NCBI GenBank assembly: GCA_944325435.1
Contig: CALVAC010000024.1
Span: 1-42,291, forward strand
Source: an uncultured Bacteroidales bacterium
GTDB lineage: Bacteria; Bacteroidota; Bacteroidia; Bacteroidales; UBA932
Reading direction: 5' to 3'
DNA length: 42,291 nucleotides
The number at the start of each line of letters is the position of its first letter. The first letter of the stretch is position 1. The position numbers and the translations under genes were made by a program. Positions 35,510 to 42,291 of the stretch are shown here, piece by piece. The notes under the pieces are model-generated. The model made no database searches, was not told the origin of the DNA, and saw nothing but the letters and a program-made list of their open reading frames with translations.

Positions 35510-36540
35510 GTCCTTTTCTGGAGGTATTTCAGTATTCTTCTTATTATGGCCGGACCTTCATATATGAATCCGGAGTATATCTCGACCAACGATGCTCCGG
35601 CATCCAGCATTTCTGCAGCCTGCTGCGGAGACATTATTCCTCCGACTCCTATTATAGGGAGGTTGTCTCCGGTCTTGCCGTGAATGTATTTCACCATTTT
35701 CAGGCTCTTGGAGAAAAGCGGGGCTCCGGACATCCCTCCCGCCCCGATGGCCTCCACCTTTTCCGGGTCTATGGTAAGCCCGTCACGGCTGCGTGTCGTG
35801 TTGCTTGCAACCACGCCGTCTATTCCTGACATCATGCAGTAGTCGAGTATCTCATCCAGCTGTGACTGGTGGATGTCCGGAGAGAGTTTCACGAGAATCG
35901 GCCTGTATTCATCGAAATACATCCTGAGGTTGATCAGTTTGTCCAGAATGTCTGACAGGAATGAAATGTCCTGCAGGTCTGTCAGCCCGACGACATTCGG
36001 GCAGGAGATATTGATGACGAACATGTCAACGAAATCATAAAGCAGGGCGAACGCGGATTCGTAGTCCTTGGCCGCATCATCGTTGATGCTGGAACTGTTT
36101 TTTGAGATGTTGGCCGCGACTATGACATGGGGGTGTTCCTTTTTAAGGTGCTCGACTGCATTTTTCACACCTTTGTTGTTAATTCCCATCCTGTTTATGA
36201 TGGCTCCGTCATCCACGACTCTGAACAGTCTCGGCTTAGGATTCCCTCCCTGAGGTTCAGGGGTGAGGGATCCAATCTCGACAAAAGAGAACCCGAAATT
36301 AGCGAGGTCGTTGTAGTATTCCCCGTTCTTGTCAAGTCCGCCTGCGAGACCGACCGGGTTCTTGAATTTCAATCCGAAGACCTCCCTTTCCAGTTCAGGT
36401 GTGGCGCGGCAGTAGAGGAGTCTGATGAGTGTCCTGGCAAAAGGTATATGCTTGATGACCGACAGGGCGGACATTATCAAGTTGTGTGCGGTCTCGGCAT
36501 TGAACCGGAACAGTACAGGTCTCAATAGATGCTTATACAT
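35494..36540 (-). CDS. pyrD: Dihydroorotate dehydrogenase, class 2-like
   Basis: A 348-residue FMN enzyme that oxidises dihydroorotate to orotate in pyrimidine synthesis, using quinone. The N-terminal helical part (1-45, MYKHLLRPVLFRFNAETAHN) is the membrane-contact region of class 2. FMN-site motifs are VGLAGGLDKNGE (63-74), NRMGINNKG, and the C-terminal GVGGI and GASLVEIYSGFIYEGP. The catalytic loop reads NISCPN with Cys180, where E. coli PyrD has Ser175 in NISSPN. Cys is the usual base in class 1. The enzyme may still be class 2 by its N-terminus. It overlaps cinA by 16 bp. Confidence 0.93.
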   Translation of the reverse strand: MYKHLLRPVLFRFNAETAHNLIMSALSVIKHIPFARTLIRLLYCRATPELEREVFGLKFKNPVGLAGGLDKNGEYYNDLANFGFSFVEIGSLTPEPQGGNPKPRLFRVVDDGAIINRMGINNKGVKNAVEHLKKEHPHVIVAANISKNSSSINDDAAKDYESAFALLYDFVDMFVINISCPNVVGLTDLQDISFLSDILDKLINLRMYFDEYRPILVKLSPDIHQSQLDEILDYCMMSGIDGVVASNTTRSRDGLTIDPEKVEAIGAGGMSGAPLFSKSLKMVKYIHGKTGDNLPIIGVGGIMSPQQAAEMLDAGASLVEIYSGFIYEGPAIIRRILKYLQKRTCTEN

Positions 36541-36564
36541 TGGCTCGATTCTTCAAATCGTCTG

Positions 36565-36572
36565 CAAACTTA
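36565..36572 (-). promoter_or_regulatory. Likely -7 element for pyrD-cinA
   Basis: The - strand reads TAAGTTTG, a match to TAnnTTTG, 24 bp before the pyrD ATG in an A/T-rich gap of 72 bp after the XRE gene. No -33 is clear. Confidence 0.42.
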
Positions 36573-36612
36573 ATCAAAATTTCAGAAGCATACCGGTTTT
36601 TCTGAAAGTTTC

Positions 36613-37140
36613 TCAGAATTCCTGGTATGTGCCATCATCGTAAAAGATGATTATTTTTGATGCTTTGCGTTGTTTTGCAGCGGTTTGGAATGTGTTACCT
36701 GCAGGATCCATATCGGTCGTGGTTACGATATTCGGAACTGGACCTGTGTCCTGTACGCCAATATCGGACCGTGATGCGGTTGTCTCCTCAGCATTGTGGG
36801 CGGATACGGCAATTTCAGGCGCGCCATCCTGCGGCTCGGAGAAAAGCCCGAGGTCAAGCTCCGGAACGCCTGGAGATATTTCCGGAGAATTATCCTGCCG
36901 GATCGCTGCAGCCGTGCTGTCCTGTTTCATCGATTTGTACATCTTGCCTTTACCCAGCAGCAGCCATTCTACATTCAGGTCGGGGTAGCGTTTCATTGTG
37001 TTGATGATGAAATCATATCCTGGATTGTTCCTCCCTGCGATGATATGCGATATGCTGGCTCTCGCAACTTTGATGGAGTCCGCAAACTGAGCCTGGGTGA
37101 GGTTTTCCGCTGCCAGAAACTGCTGAAGCCGAGTGTTCAT
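36613..37140 (-). CDS. XRE-family helix-turn-helix transcriptional regulator
   Basis: A 175-residue protein. Residues about 5-62 form a helix-turn-helix: LTQAQFADSIKVARASISHIIAGRNNPG. The following motif, PDLNVEWLLLGKGKMYK, is typical of Bacteroidetes XRE proteins. The middle (70-155) is long, low in hydrophobic residues and Pro/Asp/Thr-rich, so probably disordered. The end KASKIIIFYDDGTYQEF is a short conserved tail seen in this group. It is a DNA-binding regulator whose own upstream region carries paired inverted repeats, suggesting autoregulation. Ligand and other targets are unknown. Confidence 0.88.
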   Translation of the reverse strand: MNTRLQQFLAAENLTQAQFADSIKVARASISHIIAGRNNPGYDFIINTMKRYPDLNVEWLLLGKGKMYKSMKQDSTAAAIRQDNSPEISPGVPELDLGLFSEPQDGAPEIAVSAHNAEETTASRSDIGVQDTGPVPNIVTTTDMDPAGNTFQTAAKQRKASKIIIFYDDGTYQEF

Positions 37141-37147
37141 AATTGTT

Positions 37148-37215
37148 TACATTTGATTCACAAATGTAGCGAAAATATTTTTAACAAATGTAAATAACCT
37201 GCGGTTGACATTTGT
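37148..37215. promoter_or_regulatory. Array of inverted repeats at the XRE promoter (probable operators)
   Basis: TACATTTG (37148-37155) and CAAATGTA (37161-37168) are perfect 8-bp arms 5 bp apart. ACAAATGT (37184-37191) and ACATTTGT (37208-37215) form a second pair 16 bp apart. On the - strand the CAAATGTA at 37161-37168 reads TACATTTG, a perfect -7 element for the XRE gene 20 bp downstream, and 37192-37185 reads the same. Binding here would block the promoter, so autorepression is likely. Confidence 0.6.
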
Positions 37216-37220
37216 AAAAC

Positions 37221-37609
37221 ACTCCGGCAGGCAGGCTGAGCATACTGTAGCAATATTTTATGTCAATGTGGTCAAATATCTGGTTTAACTACTGTTATAT
37301 ATCCAAATTATTGTTGTTTGTCCGTCAGGACAGGCAATTGTGGCAGAATTTACTTTACCGAACAGATGTACCGCTATAGTTCGTAATCGATAAATATCTG
37401 ATTTTCTTTATATTAATCCATATTTATCCAATGCGATAAGAAACGATTATGATACACTTGTGTCATTTTGACAAATGTCCCCTTGCATACTTGTTGGAGT
37501 GTCGGTCAATTTACAATTATAACCAATGCTGGTAATATATGTAATTAACAAAAGTAAATTGCAATAGTCGTGATATGTTTGTAAATTCGCACCGTTATTT
37601 TTACAAGAA
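37221..37609. other. A/T-rich non-coding region between the XRE gene and queA
   Basis: No gene is visible. Apart from the queA promoter at its right end, it holds one more ACAAATGT (37471-37478) overlapping a small palindrome TGTCA-TTT-TGACA (37461-37473), and a weak GTCC/GGAC stem near 37320-37331. I looked for a preQ1 riboswitch before queA and found no fit. The rest shows no structure I can support. Confidence 0.55.
37558..37589 (+). promoter_or_regulatory. Likely promoter of queA
   Basis: ATTG (37558-37561), 20-bp spacer, TAAATTCG (37582-37589), one base off TAnnTTTG. It lies 20 bp before the queA ATG, leaving a very short leader. Confidence 0.4.
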
Positions 37610-38824
37610 ATGATACCTCATATAAGAATCGAAGACTACGACTATATTCTTCCAGATGAAAGGATAGCCAGATATCCGCTGAAACGCAGGGATGAGTCCA
37701 GACTGCTTGAATACCGTGACGGGGAGATATCGGAACATCATTTTTACGATATCCCTTCTCTTCTGCCGGAAAATGCGCTGATGGTTTTCAACGATACTAA
37801 AGTAGTTCCGGCCAGACTTCATTTCTGCCGTCCGACAGGGGCACATATAGAGATTTTCTGTCTTGAACCTGTCGAGCCGGCCGAATACAGCAGGATATTC
37901 TCTGCAGTGGGCAGATGCCGGTGGAAATGCATTGTCGGTAATGTCAAACGGTGGAAATCTGATATCCTGTCGCTCTATAATCCCGGCAATGACACGGAAA
38001 TACAAGATATTGGGCTGCAGGCCGGCCTTGTGTCGCGAACAGGCGAGACATCCATCGTGGAATTTTCTTGGAGCGGGGATATCCCCTTCTCGAGGGTGCT
38101 GGAACTCTGCGGGTCCGTCCCGATTCCTCCGTACCTCAACCGCGAGACGGAAACTATAGACAAGGAAAGGTACCAGACACTTTATGCGCATTACAGCGGG
38201 TCTGTGGCAGCTCCTACCGCAGGCCTGCATTTTACGGAAGAGGTGCTGGATGCGATAAGGAGAAAGGGCATAGAGACGGCAACTGTCTGTCTCCACGTCG
38301 GAGCCGGGACTTTCCTGCCGGTGAAAAGCTCTGATGTGGCAGAGCATACGATGCACCGTGAGCCCTTTGCCGTCACAAGGGAGCTTGTCTGCAAACTGCG
38401 CGACGGAGGCCGTCCTGTGGTGGCGGTAGGTACGACATCCGTAAGGACTCTGGAGTCCCTGTATTTTGCAGGGGTGGAATGTATCGAAAAGGGGCATCCC
38501 GGTGAGATAGGGCAGTGGGAGCCGTATGGCAGGGAATATGGTTACACTCTGAAGGAATCCATGGATGCCTTGCTCGGTTATATGGACTCTGCCGGTCTTG
38601 ACACATACATCACCGGCACAAGGATAATAATCGTACCCGGCTACAGGTTCAGGGTGGTGGATGTGCTTGTGACCAATTTCCATCAGCCCCAGAGTACATT
38701 GCTGCTGCTTATTTCCGCATTTGTAGGAGGTGGATGGAGACCTATATACGACTATGCGCTTGAGCACGGTTTCAGGTTCCTCAGCTATGGTGACAGTTCT
38801 CTTCTCTATCGGCGTGACAGGTGA
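37610..38824 (+). CDS. queA: S-adenosylmethionine:tRNA ribosyltransferase-isomerase
   Basis: A 404-residue cytoplasmic enzyme that transfers the ribosyl part of SAM to 7-aminomethyl-7-deazaguanine in tRNA, making epoxyqueuosine. Family motifs run in order: NDTKVVPARL (about 61-70), GSVPIPPYLNR, YQTLYA with GSVAAPTAGLHFT, HVGAGTFLPV, VGTTSVRTLES, and LVTNFHQPQSTLLLLISAF near 355-375, ending with FLSYGDSSLL. Length is somewhat above the usual 340-360 because of an insertion in the beta-barrel region (about 75-150). No other queuosine gene is next to it. Confidence 0.95.
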   Translation: MIPHIRIEDYDYILPDERIARYPLKRRDESRLLEYRDGEISEHHFYDIPSLLPENALMVFNDTKVVPARLHFCRPTGAHIEIFCLEPVEPAEYSRIFSAVGRCRWKCIVGNVKRWKSDILSLYNPGNDTEIQDIGLQAGLVSRTGETSIVEFSWSGDIPFSRVLELCGSVPIPPYLNRETETIDKERYQTLYAHYSGSVAAPTAGLHFTEEVLDAIRRKGIETATVCLHVGAGTFLPVKSSDVAEHTMHREPFAVTRELVCKLRDGGRPVVAVGTTSVRTLESLYFAGVECIEKGHPGEIGQWEPYGREYGYTLKESMDALLGYMDSAGLDTYITGTRIIIVPGYRFRVVDVLVTNFHQPQSTLLLLISAFVGGGWRPIYDYALEHGFRFLSYGDSSLLYRRDR

Positions 38825-38850
38825 AAAAAGACATTGAGACGCGAATTCTT

Positions 38851-38892
38851 AACAAATTTATTTGTTATGCTCTCGGTTTCTGCGTATATTTG
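38851..38892 (+). promoter_or_regulatory. Palindrome-containing promoter of the acyltransferase gene
   Basis: Palindrome AACAAAT-TT-ATTTGTT (38851-38866) contains the -33 TTTG (38861-38864); a 20-bp spacer with TGCTCTCGGTTTCTGCG leads to -7 TATATTTG (38885-38892). Geometry is identical to the valS promoter at 25227-25268. The gene starts 76 bp downstream. Confidence 0.7.
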
Positions 38893-38968
38893 TGTAGTGT
38901 TCTGTACAAGGAACTGATAACAATTTTTCCGCACGGTCTCATCCGGCGGAATAACCTTATTATAGAGT

Positions 38969-40141
38969 ATGGTCGATTTGTCTAAATTCGAAAGCATCAG
39001 TCCATATACTGATGCAGAGGCGGTGGAAGCTTTGTCAAAAGTGGCGGACAATCCTCTTGTGGCGCAGGTTTCAAAATATTTTTTCCCTGACAAGGAGCCC
39101 GGATTCCTTACCGGACTGCTGAAAAGTGTCAAGAGCGTTGACGAGTTCCAGATACTGGTGATGTCCAAGGTTGTGGAATGGGTGCTGGCGCATACCGCAC
39201 ACAATTTCTCATACGATGGCATCAAGCATATCGACCCATCCAGGAAGTTTCTTGCCATGTCCAACCACAGGGACATCATACTCGATCCGGCCATCACCCA
39301 GCTGGTGCTTTACAGAAACAATATCCCAATGACGGAGATTGCCGTCGGGGACAATCTGCTGACAAACCCTTTCATAGAATATCTTATCCGGTCCAACAGG
39401 ATGATCAAGGTTGTCCGCGGCATATCGGCCCGGGAACTGTATCTTTCATCACAACTGCTTTCCGAATATATCAGGCTCAACATCACTACCGGCAAGAGCT
39501 CTATCTGGCTGGCACAGAGGCAGGGCAGGACCAAGGATGGAGCAGACATTACCGAGCAGGGACTGCTCAAGATGCTGGATATGAGCGGCAAGGCGGACTT
39601 CCTCCACAATTTCAAGGAACTGGATATCATTCCGCTCAGCATCTCCTACGAGATCGAGCCATGCGATGTCCTCAAGGCGCGCGAACTGCTTATCTCACGT
39701 ACGCAGAAATATGTCAAGGCCGATGGAGAGGATCTCCACAGCATCATAACCGGCATTAAGCAGCAGAAGGGCAACATCCATCTGCATATTGGCGAACAGC
39801 TGACGGATGAAGAGATTGCCGAGGCTTCCCTTTGCGACAAGAATGACCGCTACCAGCTGATCCGCCATGCGGTCGACCTGCGCGTCATAGATGGATACCG
39901 GCTATGGAAGACGAACTATATCGCATACGATATGCTCAATCCAGGAGACAGATACAGGGAGCATTATTCGGCGGAGGATGTGGAATGGTTCGTCGACTAC
40001 AAGGAGCATCAGCTCGATACGGTGGAACCGGAACTCGACAGGGCCGCACTGAATGACATTTTCCTGCACATTTACGCCAACCCTGTAGTATCAAAGGAGA
40101 TGCTCTATGCGAAAAAGGATCTGCCGGCATGGAACAGATAA
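38969..40141 (+). CDS. Glycerolipid-type (PlsC-like) acyltransferase
   Basis: A 390-residue protein with the acyltransferase motif SNHRDIILD (H100 and D106) and a later substrate motif NPFIEYLIRSNRMIKVVRG. The histidine and aspartate are five residues apart instead of the usual four (HX4D); Asp102 could be an alternative. I recall NHRDIVLD in related Bacteroidetes proteins, so the spacing is probably a family trait. Members transfer acyl chains to glycerol phosphate or lysophospholipids at the inner membrane, though no clear transmembrane helix is seen here. The gene has its own palindromic promoter and ends before a large hairpin. Confidence 0.82.
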   Translation: MVDLSKFESISPYTDAEAVEALSKVADNPLVAQVSKYFFPDKEPGFLTGLLKSVKSVDEFQILVMSKVVEWVLAHTAHNFSYDGIKHIDPSRKFLAMSNHRDIILDPAITQLVLYRNNIPMTEIAVGDNLLTNPFIEYLIRSNRMIKVVRGISARELYLSSQLLSEYIRLNITTGKSSIWLAQRQGRTKDGADITEQGLLKMLDMSGKADFLHNFKELDIIPLSISYEIEPCDVLKARELLISRTQKYVKADGEDLHSIITGIKQQKGNIHLHIGEQLTDEEIAEASLCDKNDRYQLIRHAVDLRVIDGYRLWKTNYIAYDMLNPGDRYREHYSAEDVEWFVDYKEHQLDTVEPELDRAALNDIFLHIYANPVVSKEMLYAKKDLPAWNR

Positions 40142-40154
40142 TTTCCTGATAGCA

Positions 40155-40248
40155 TATACAGCGGCAGTGCTTTCTGCAGATCCTCCCCACTTCGTGGGTC
40201 CCTTCCCTTTTCGGGAGCCAATGTCTGCAAAAGCACTGCCGCTGTATA
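40155..40248. repeat. 94-bp inverted repeat with two inner hairpins
   Basis: The left arm (40155-40180) and right arm (40224-40248) are complementary over 25 bp with one bulged base. The 43-base loop holds CCCAC/GTGGG (40186-40198) and TCCC/GGGA (40204-40216), so the folded RNA would be a long stem ending in a three-way junction. It lies between convergent genes. There is no T run after it on the + strand, so it is not a plain terminator; it may be a small mobile repeat or a structured RNA. Confidence 0.8.
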
Positions 40249-40260
40249 ATATCTGTATTG

Positions 40261-40791
40261 TTATTCTACGCGGATGATGTATCCCGGTTTCCGGGGTTTG
40301 GCTACAGGCGAATAACCTTCCTTGGCAAAACCGAGGATGCAGAAACCGATTCCTTCGTAGTCTCCTTTGATTCCCCATTTGTCGAGAAGCGCCTTGCCTT
40401 CGGGAGAATCGAAAATCTCTTTTGCCCTGTGTATCCAGCAGCTGCCGAGACCGAATGCGTGGGCTGCATTCATCAGGTTGCCCATAACAAGCGAACCGTC
40501 ATAGAGGTATGTCGGGACAGTCCTGTCGGCAAGTACGGCAAGTACGGCCGGAGCGCCGTAGAACGGGTCACCGTTTGAGCCGAGCACTGCGGCATTCATA
40601 CCAGAGAGCATATCCCGCGTGTCCCTGTCTGTAATCTCCACGATGACGGGAGACTGAGCCCCTCTTCCTGTAGGAGCGTTCATCCCGGCCTCAAGTATGG
40701 CATCCATCTGTTCCCTTGACGGCATCCTGTCCGGATCGTATGCCTTTATGCTGCGTCTGGTCTTCAGACATTCTATCATGATGTTTCCCAT
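40261..40791 (-). CDS. Nitroreductase family protein
   Basis: A 176-residue FMN flavoprotein. The start MIECLKTRRSIKAYDPDRMP carries the RRSIR-like FMN phosphate site; NAPTGRGAQSP is the second conserved loop, and GSCWIH with the C-terminal GFAKEGYSPVAKPRK completes the fold. It reduces nitro groups or quinones with NAD(P)H; natural substrate unknown. An ATG four codons downstream (MIECLK) may be the true start. It follows trpS on the same strand with a 96-bp gap and no clear promoter. Confidence 0.88.
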   Translation of the reverse strand: MGNIMIECLKTRRSIKAYDPDRMPSREQMDAILEAGMNAPTGRGAQSPVIVEITDRDTRDMLSGMNAAVLGSNGDPFYGAPAVLAVLADRTVPTYLYDGSLVMGNLMNAAHAFGLGSCWIHRAKEIFDSPEGKALLDKWGIKGDYEGIGFCILGFAKEGYSPVAKPRKPGYIIRVE

Positions 40792-40887
40792 AATTTTGTT
40801 AATGGTTTGTCTGCAATCTTTATTCAGTCCTTTCGTCCAGCCGGAATCCAGAACCGTGTCTTTGGATGGAGTGAAGACTCTGCAATG

Positions 40888-41973
40888 TCATCTGCTGAAC
40901 TTTTCGGCCTGTGACCGTATCAGTTCCTCATCATCGAAATAGTTTATCCGCATTGCGCTCCGCACCTCGGCAAGAGTCTGCGCCGCTACTGTCCGGGCTG
41001 TCTCCGTCCCTTTCCGGAGCATCTCATACACTCCCGGGATGTCTTTCTCGAACTCCTTTCTGCGCTGACGGACAGGTTCCAGTTCTGCCTGCAGTATGGC
41101 GTTAAGGAACTTTTTCACCTTCACATCTCCAAGGCCTCCTCTCCGGTAATGCTCCTTCAGTTCATCCAGACCGGCGTAATCCGGCAGGAATTCAGTGAAA
41201 TGTTCAGGTCTGCTGAACGCATCCAGATATGTGAAGACCGTGTTCCCTTCGACTTGTCCCGGGTCTTCGACCTTGATATGTCCAGGATCGGTGAACATAC
41301 CCATCACCTTTTTCCGGACATCTTCCGGAGTATCGGACAGGTAGATGCAGTTCCCGAGCGACTTGCTCATCTTTGCCTTTCCATCGGTCCCCGGCAGACG
41401 CAGGCAGGCGGAATTGTCCGGGAGCAGGATTTCCGGCTCTACAAGGGTCTCTCCATATACGGAATTGAATTTCCGGACTATCTCCCTTGTCTGCTCGATC
41501 ATCGGCTCCTGGTCTTCTCCTACCGGTACTGTCGTGGCCTTGAAAGCAGTTATGTCTGATGCCTGGCTGATAGGATATGTGAAGAATCCTACCGGTATGC
41601 TGGTTTCGAAATTGCGCATCTGAATCTCCGACTTGACTGTAGGATTCCTCTGCAGTCTCGATACCGTCACAAGATTCATATAGTAGAATGTCAGTTCACA
41701 CAGTTCGGCTATCTGCGACTGGATGAATATGGTGCTTCTGGATGGGTCGAGTCCGCAGGACAGATAATCCAGGGCAACCTCTATGATATTGTCTCTTATC
41801 TTGCCCGGGTTGTCGGCATTGTCCGTGAGCGCCTGGGCATCGGCGATCATAATGAATATCCTGTCGAATTCTCCGGAATTCTGGAGCTCCACCCTTCTTT
41901 TCAGGGAACCGACATAGTGTCCGAGATGCAGCCGTCCCGTCGGCCTGTCTCCTGTAAGTATAATCTTCTTCAT
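40888..41973 (-). CDS. trpS: Tryptophanyl-tRNA synthetase
   Basis: A 361-residue class Ic synthetase charging tRNA-Trp. The start [20 protein letters not shown] is preferred over an ATG eight codons upstream. The HIGH motif is H16-L-G-H19 and KMSKS is K201-M-S-K-S205. [14 protein letters not shown] marks the dimer core. The stretch RRVELQNSG suggests the TrpRS subgroup with the longer C-terminal part, and length fits. It begins 22 bp after a - strand -7 element. Confidence 0.95.
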   Translation of the reverse strand: MKKIILTGDRPTGRLHLGHYVGSLKRRVELQNSGEFDRIFIMIADAQALTDNADNPGKIRDNIIEVALDYLSCGLDPSRSTIFIQSQIAELCELTFYYMNLVTVSRLQRNPTVKSEIQMRNFETSIPVGFFTYPISQASDITAFKATTVPVGEDQEPMIEQTREIVRKFNSVYGETLVEPEILLPDNSACLRLPGTDGKAKMSKSLGNCIYLSDTPEDVRKKVMGMFTDPGHIKVEDPGQVEGNTVFTYLDAFSRPEHFTEFLPDYAGLDELKEHYRRGGLGDVKVKKFLNAILQAELEPVRQRRKEFEKDIPGVYEMLRKGTETARTVAAQTLAEVRSAMRINYFDDEELIRSQAEKFSR

Positions 41974-41994
41974 TTTCTGTTTTCCAAACGGACA

Positions 41995-42002
41995 CAAATA
42001 TA
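41995..42002 (-). promoter_or_regulatory. Likely -7 element of trpS
   Basis: The - strand reads TATATTTG at 42002 to 41995, 21 bp before the trpS ATG. No good -33 at 19-20 bp. Confidence 0.45.
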
Positions 42003-42291
42003 ACTATTTTTATCCTTAATCCGAGTCCGTTCCGCTTGTCAAGTAAAAAATTCAAGACGAAATTTGACATTCAATACTCCTTGAGTGTTGTCCATTATGA
42101 CGGAAATGTTTCCCATATTTGTGGTACCGAGCAATCAGTGGGGTATTGGATGTAATTTATTTTCTTCAAGGTTTTACCGCAGCATCCTGACAGATAAATG
42201 AAATCAGTTCCACGCTTGAACCGAATAAAACTCTATACATATTTAATTATCAACTTTATAAAGTTACAATACCTGCGAATTGATACCATAA
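42003..42291. other. Non-coding right end of the window
   Basis: About 290 bases with no recognisable gene, promoter of its own, or strong repeat. Only a weak ACTC/GAGT stem is seen near 42078-42088. The next gene must lie beyond the window. Confidence 0.5.

Noticed and set aside
37221..37609. Possible preQ1 riboswitch before queA
   Set aside because: No hairpin with a following A-rich pseudoknot tail was found, and the likely promoter leaves only about 13-20 nt of leader.
37601..38767. 388-codon open frame on the - strand
   Set aside because: Antisense to queA, which has all family motifs; shadow frame.

Overview
The window looks like chromosome from a Bacteroidales bacterium, most likely a gut commensal. 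The evidence is a SusC/SusD pair, DUF1735 lipoproteins, a type III glutamine synthetase, DUF3467, and promoters of the Bacteroidetes type (-33 TTTG, about 19-20 bp, -7 TAnnTTTG) with A/T-rich leaders instead of Shine-Dalgarno sites. G+C is about half by eye, which would fit an Alistipes-like or related lineage, but genus cannot be fixed here. No insertion sequence, prophage, integrase or CRISPR array was seen.

Region 1 (1-10.9 kb) is a compact polysaccharide utilisation locus (PUL) on the + strand: an unrecognised lipoprotein, SusC, SusD, a GH18-fold lipoprotein that lacks the catalytic acid, a DUF1735-LamG lipoprotein, and a DUF1735-GH18 endo-beta-N-acetylglucosaminidase. Gaps between genes are 1-11 bp. 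A promoter near 209-239 and a terminator at 10866-10902 suggest one transcript. The inferred job is to release and import N-glycans from glycoproteins at the cell surface.

Region 2 (11-25 kb) is housekeeping: gapA, rubrerythrin, pssA with a secreted papain-like protease, an alpha/beta hydrolase with a membrane metallophosphoesterase, an aminotransferase divergent from glnN, then an unknown exported protein, a DEDDy exonuclease and an RlmI-type methyltransferase. tRNA-Cys(GCA) follows. A DUF3467-kdsC-maf cluster runs on the - strand.

Region 3 (25-33 kb) is a tight + strand run: valS, a YbgC-like thioesterase, tatA, an ABC-F ATPase, rlmB, a DUF2807 protein and an M19 dipeptidase.

Region 4 (33-42 kb) holds an EamA transporter, cinA overlapping pyrD, an XRE regulator with an array of inverted repeats in its promoter, queA, a glycerolipid-type acyltransferase, a nitroreductase and trpS.

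The most interesting non-coding signals are: (a) a palindrome plus conserved-spacer promoter element upstream of valS and of the acyltransferase, whose palindrome arms differ but stay complementary, with a decayed tandem copy before valS; (b) a 94-bp inverted repeat with two inner hairpins at 40155-40248; (c) paired ACAAATGT-type repeats around the XRE gene promoter; and (d) two face-to-face divergent promoters sharing the same 12-bp core.
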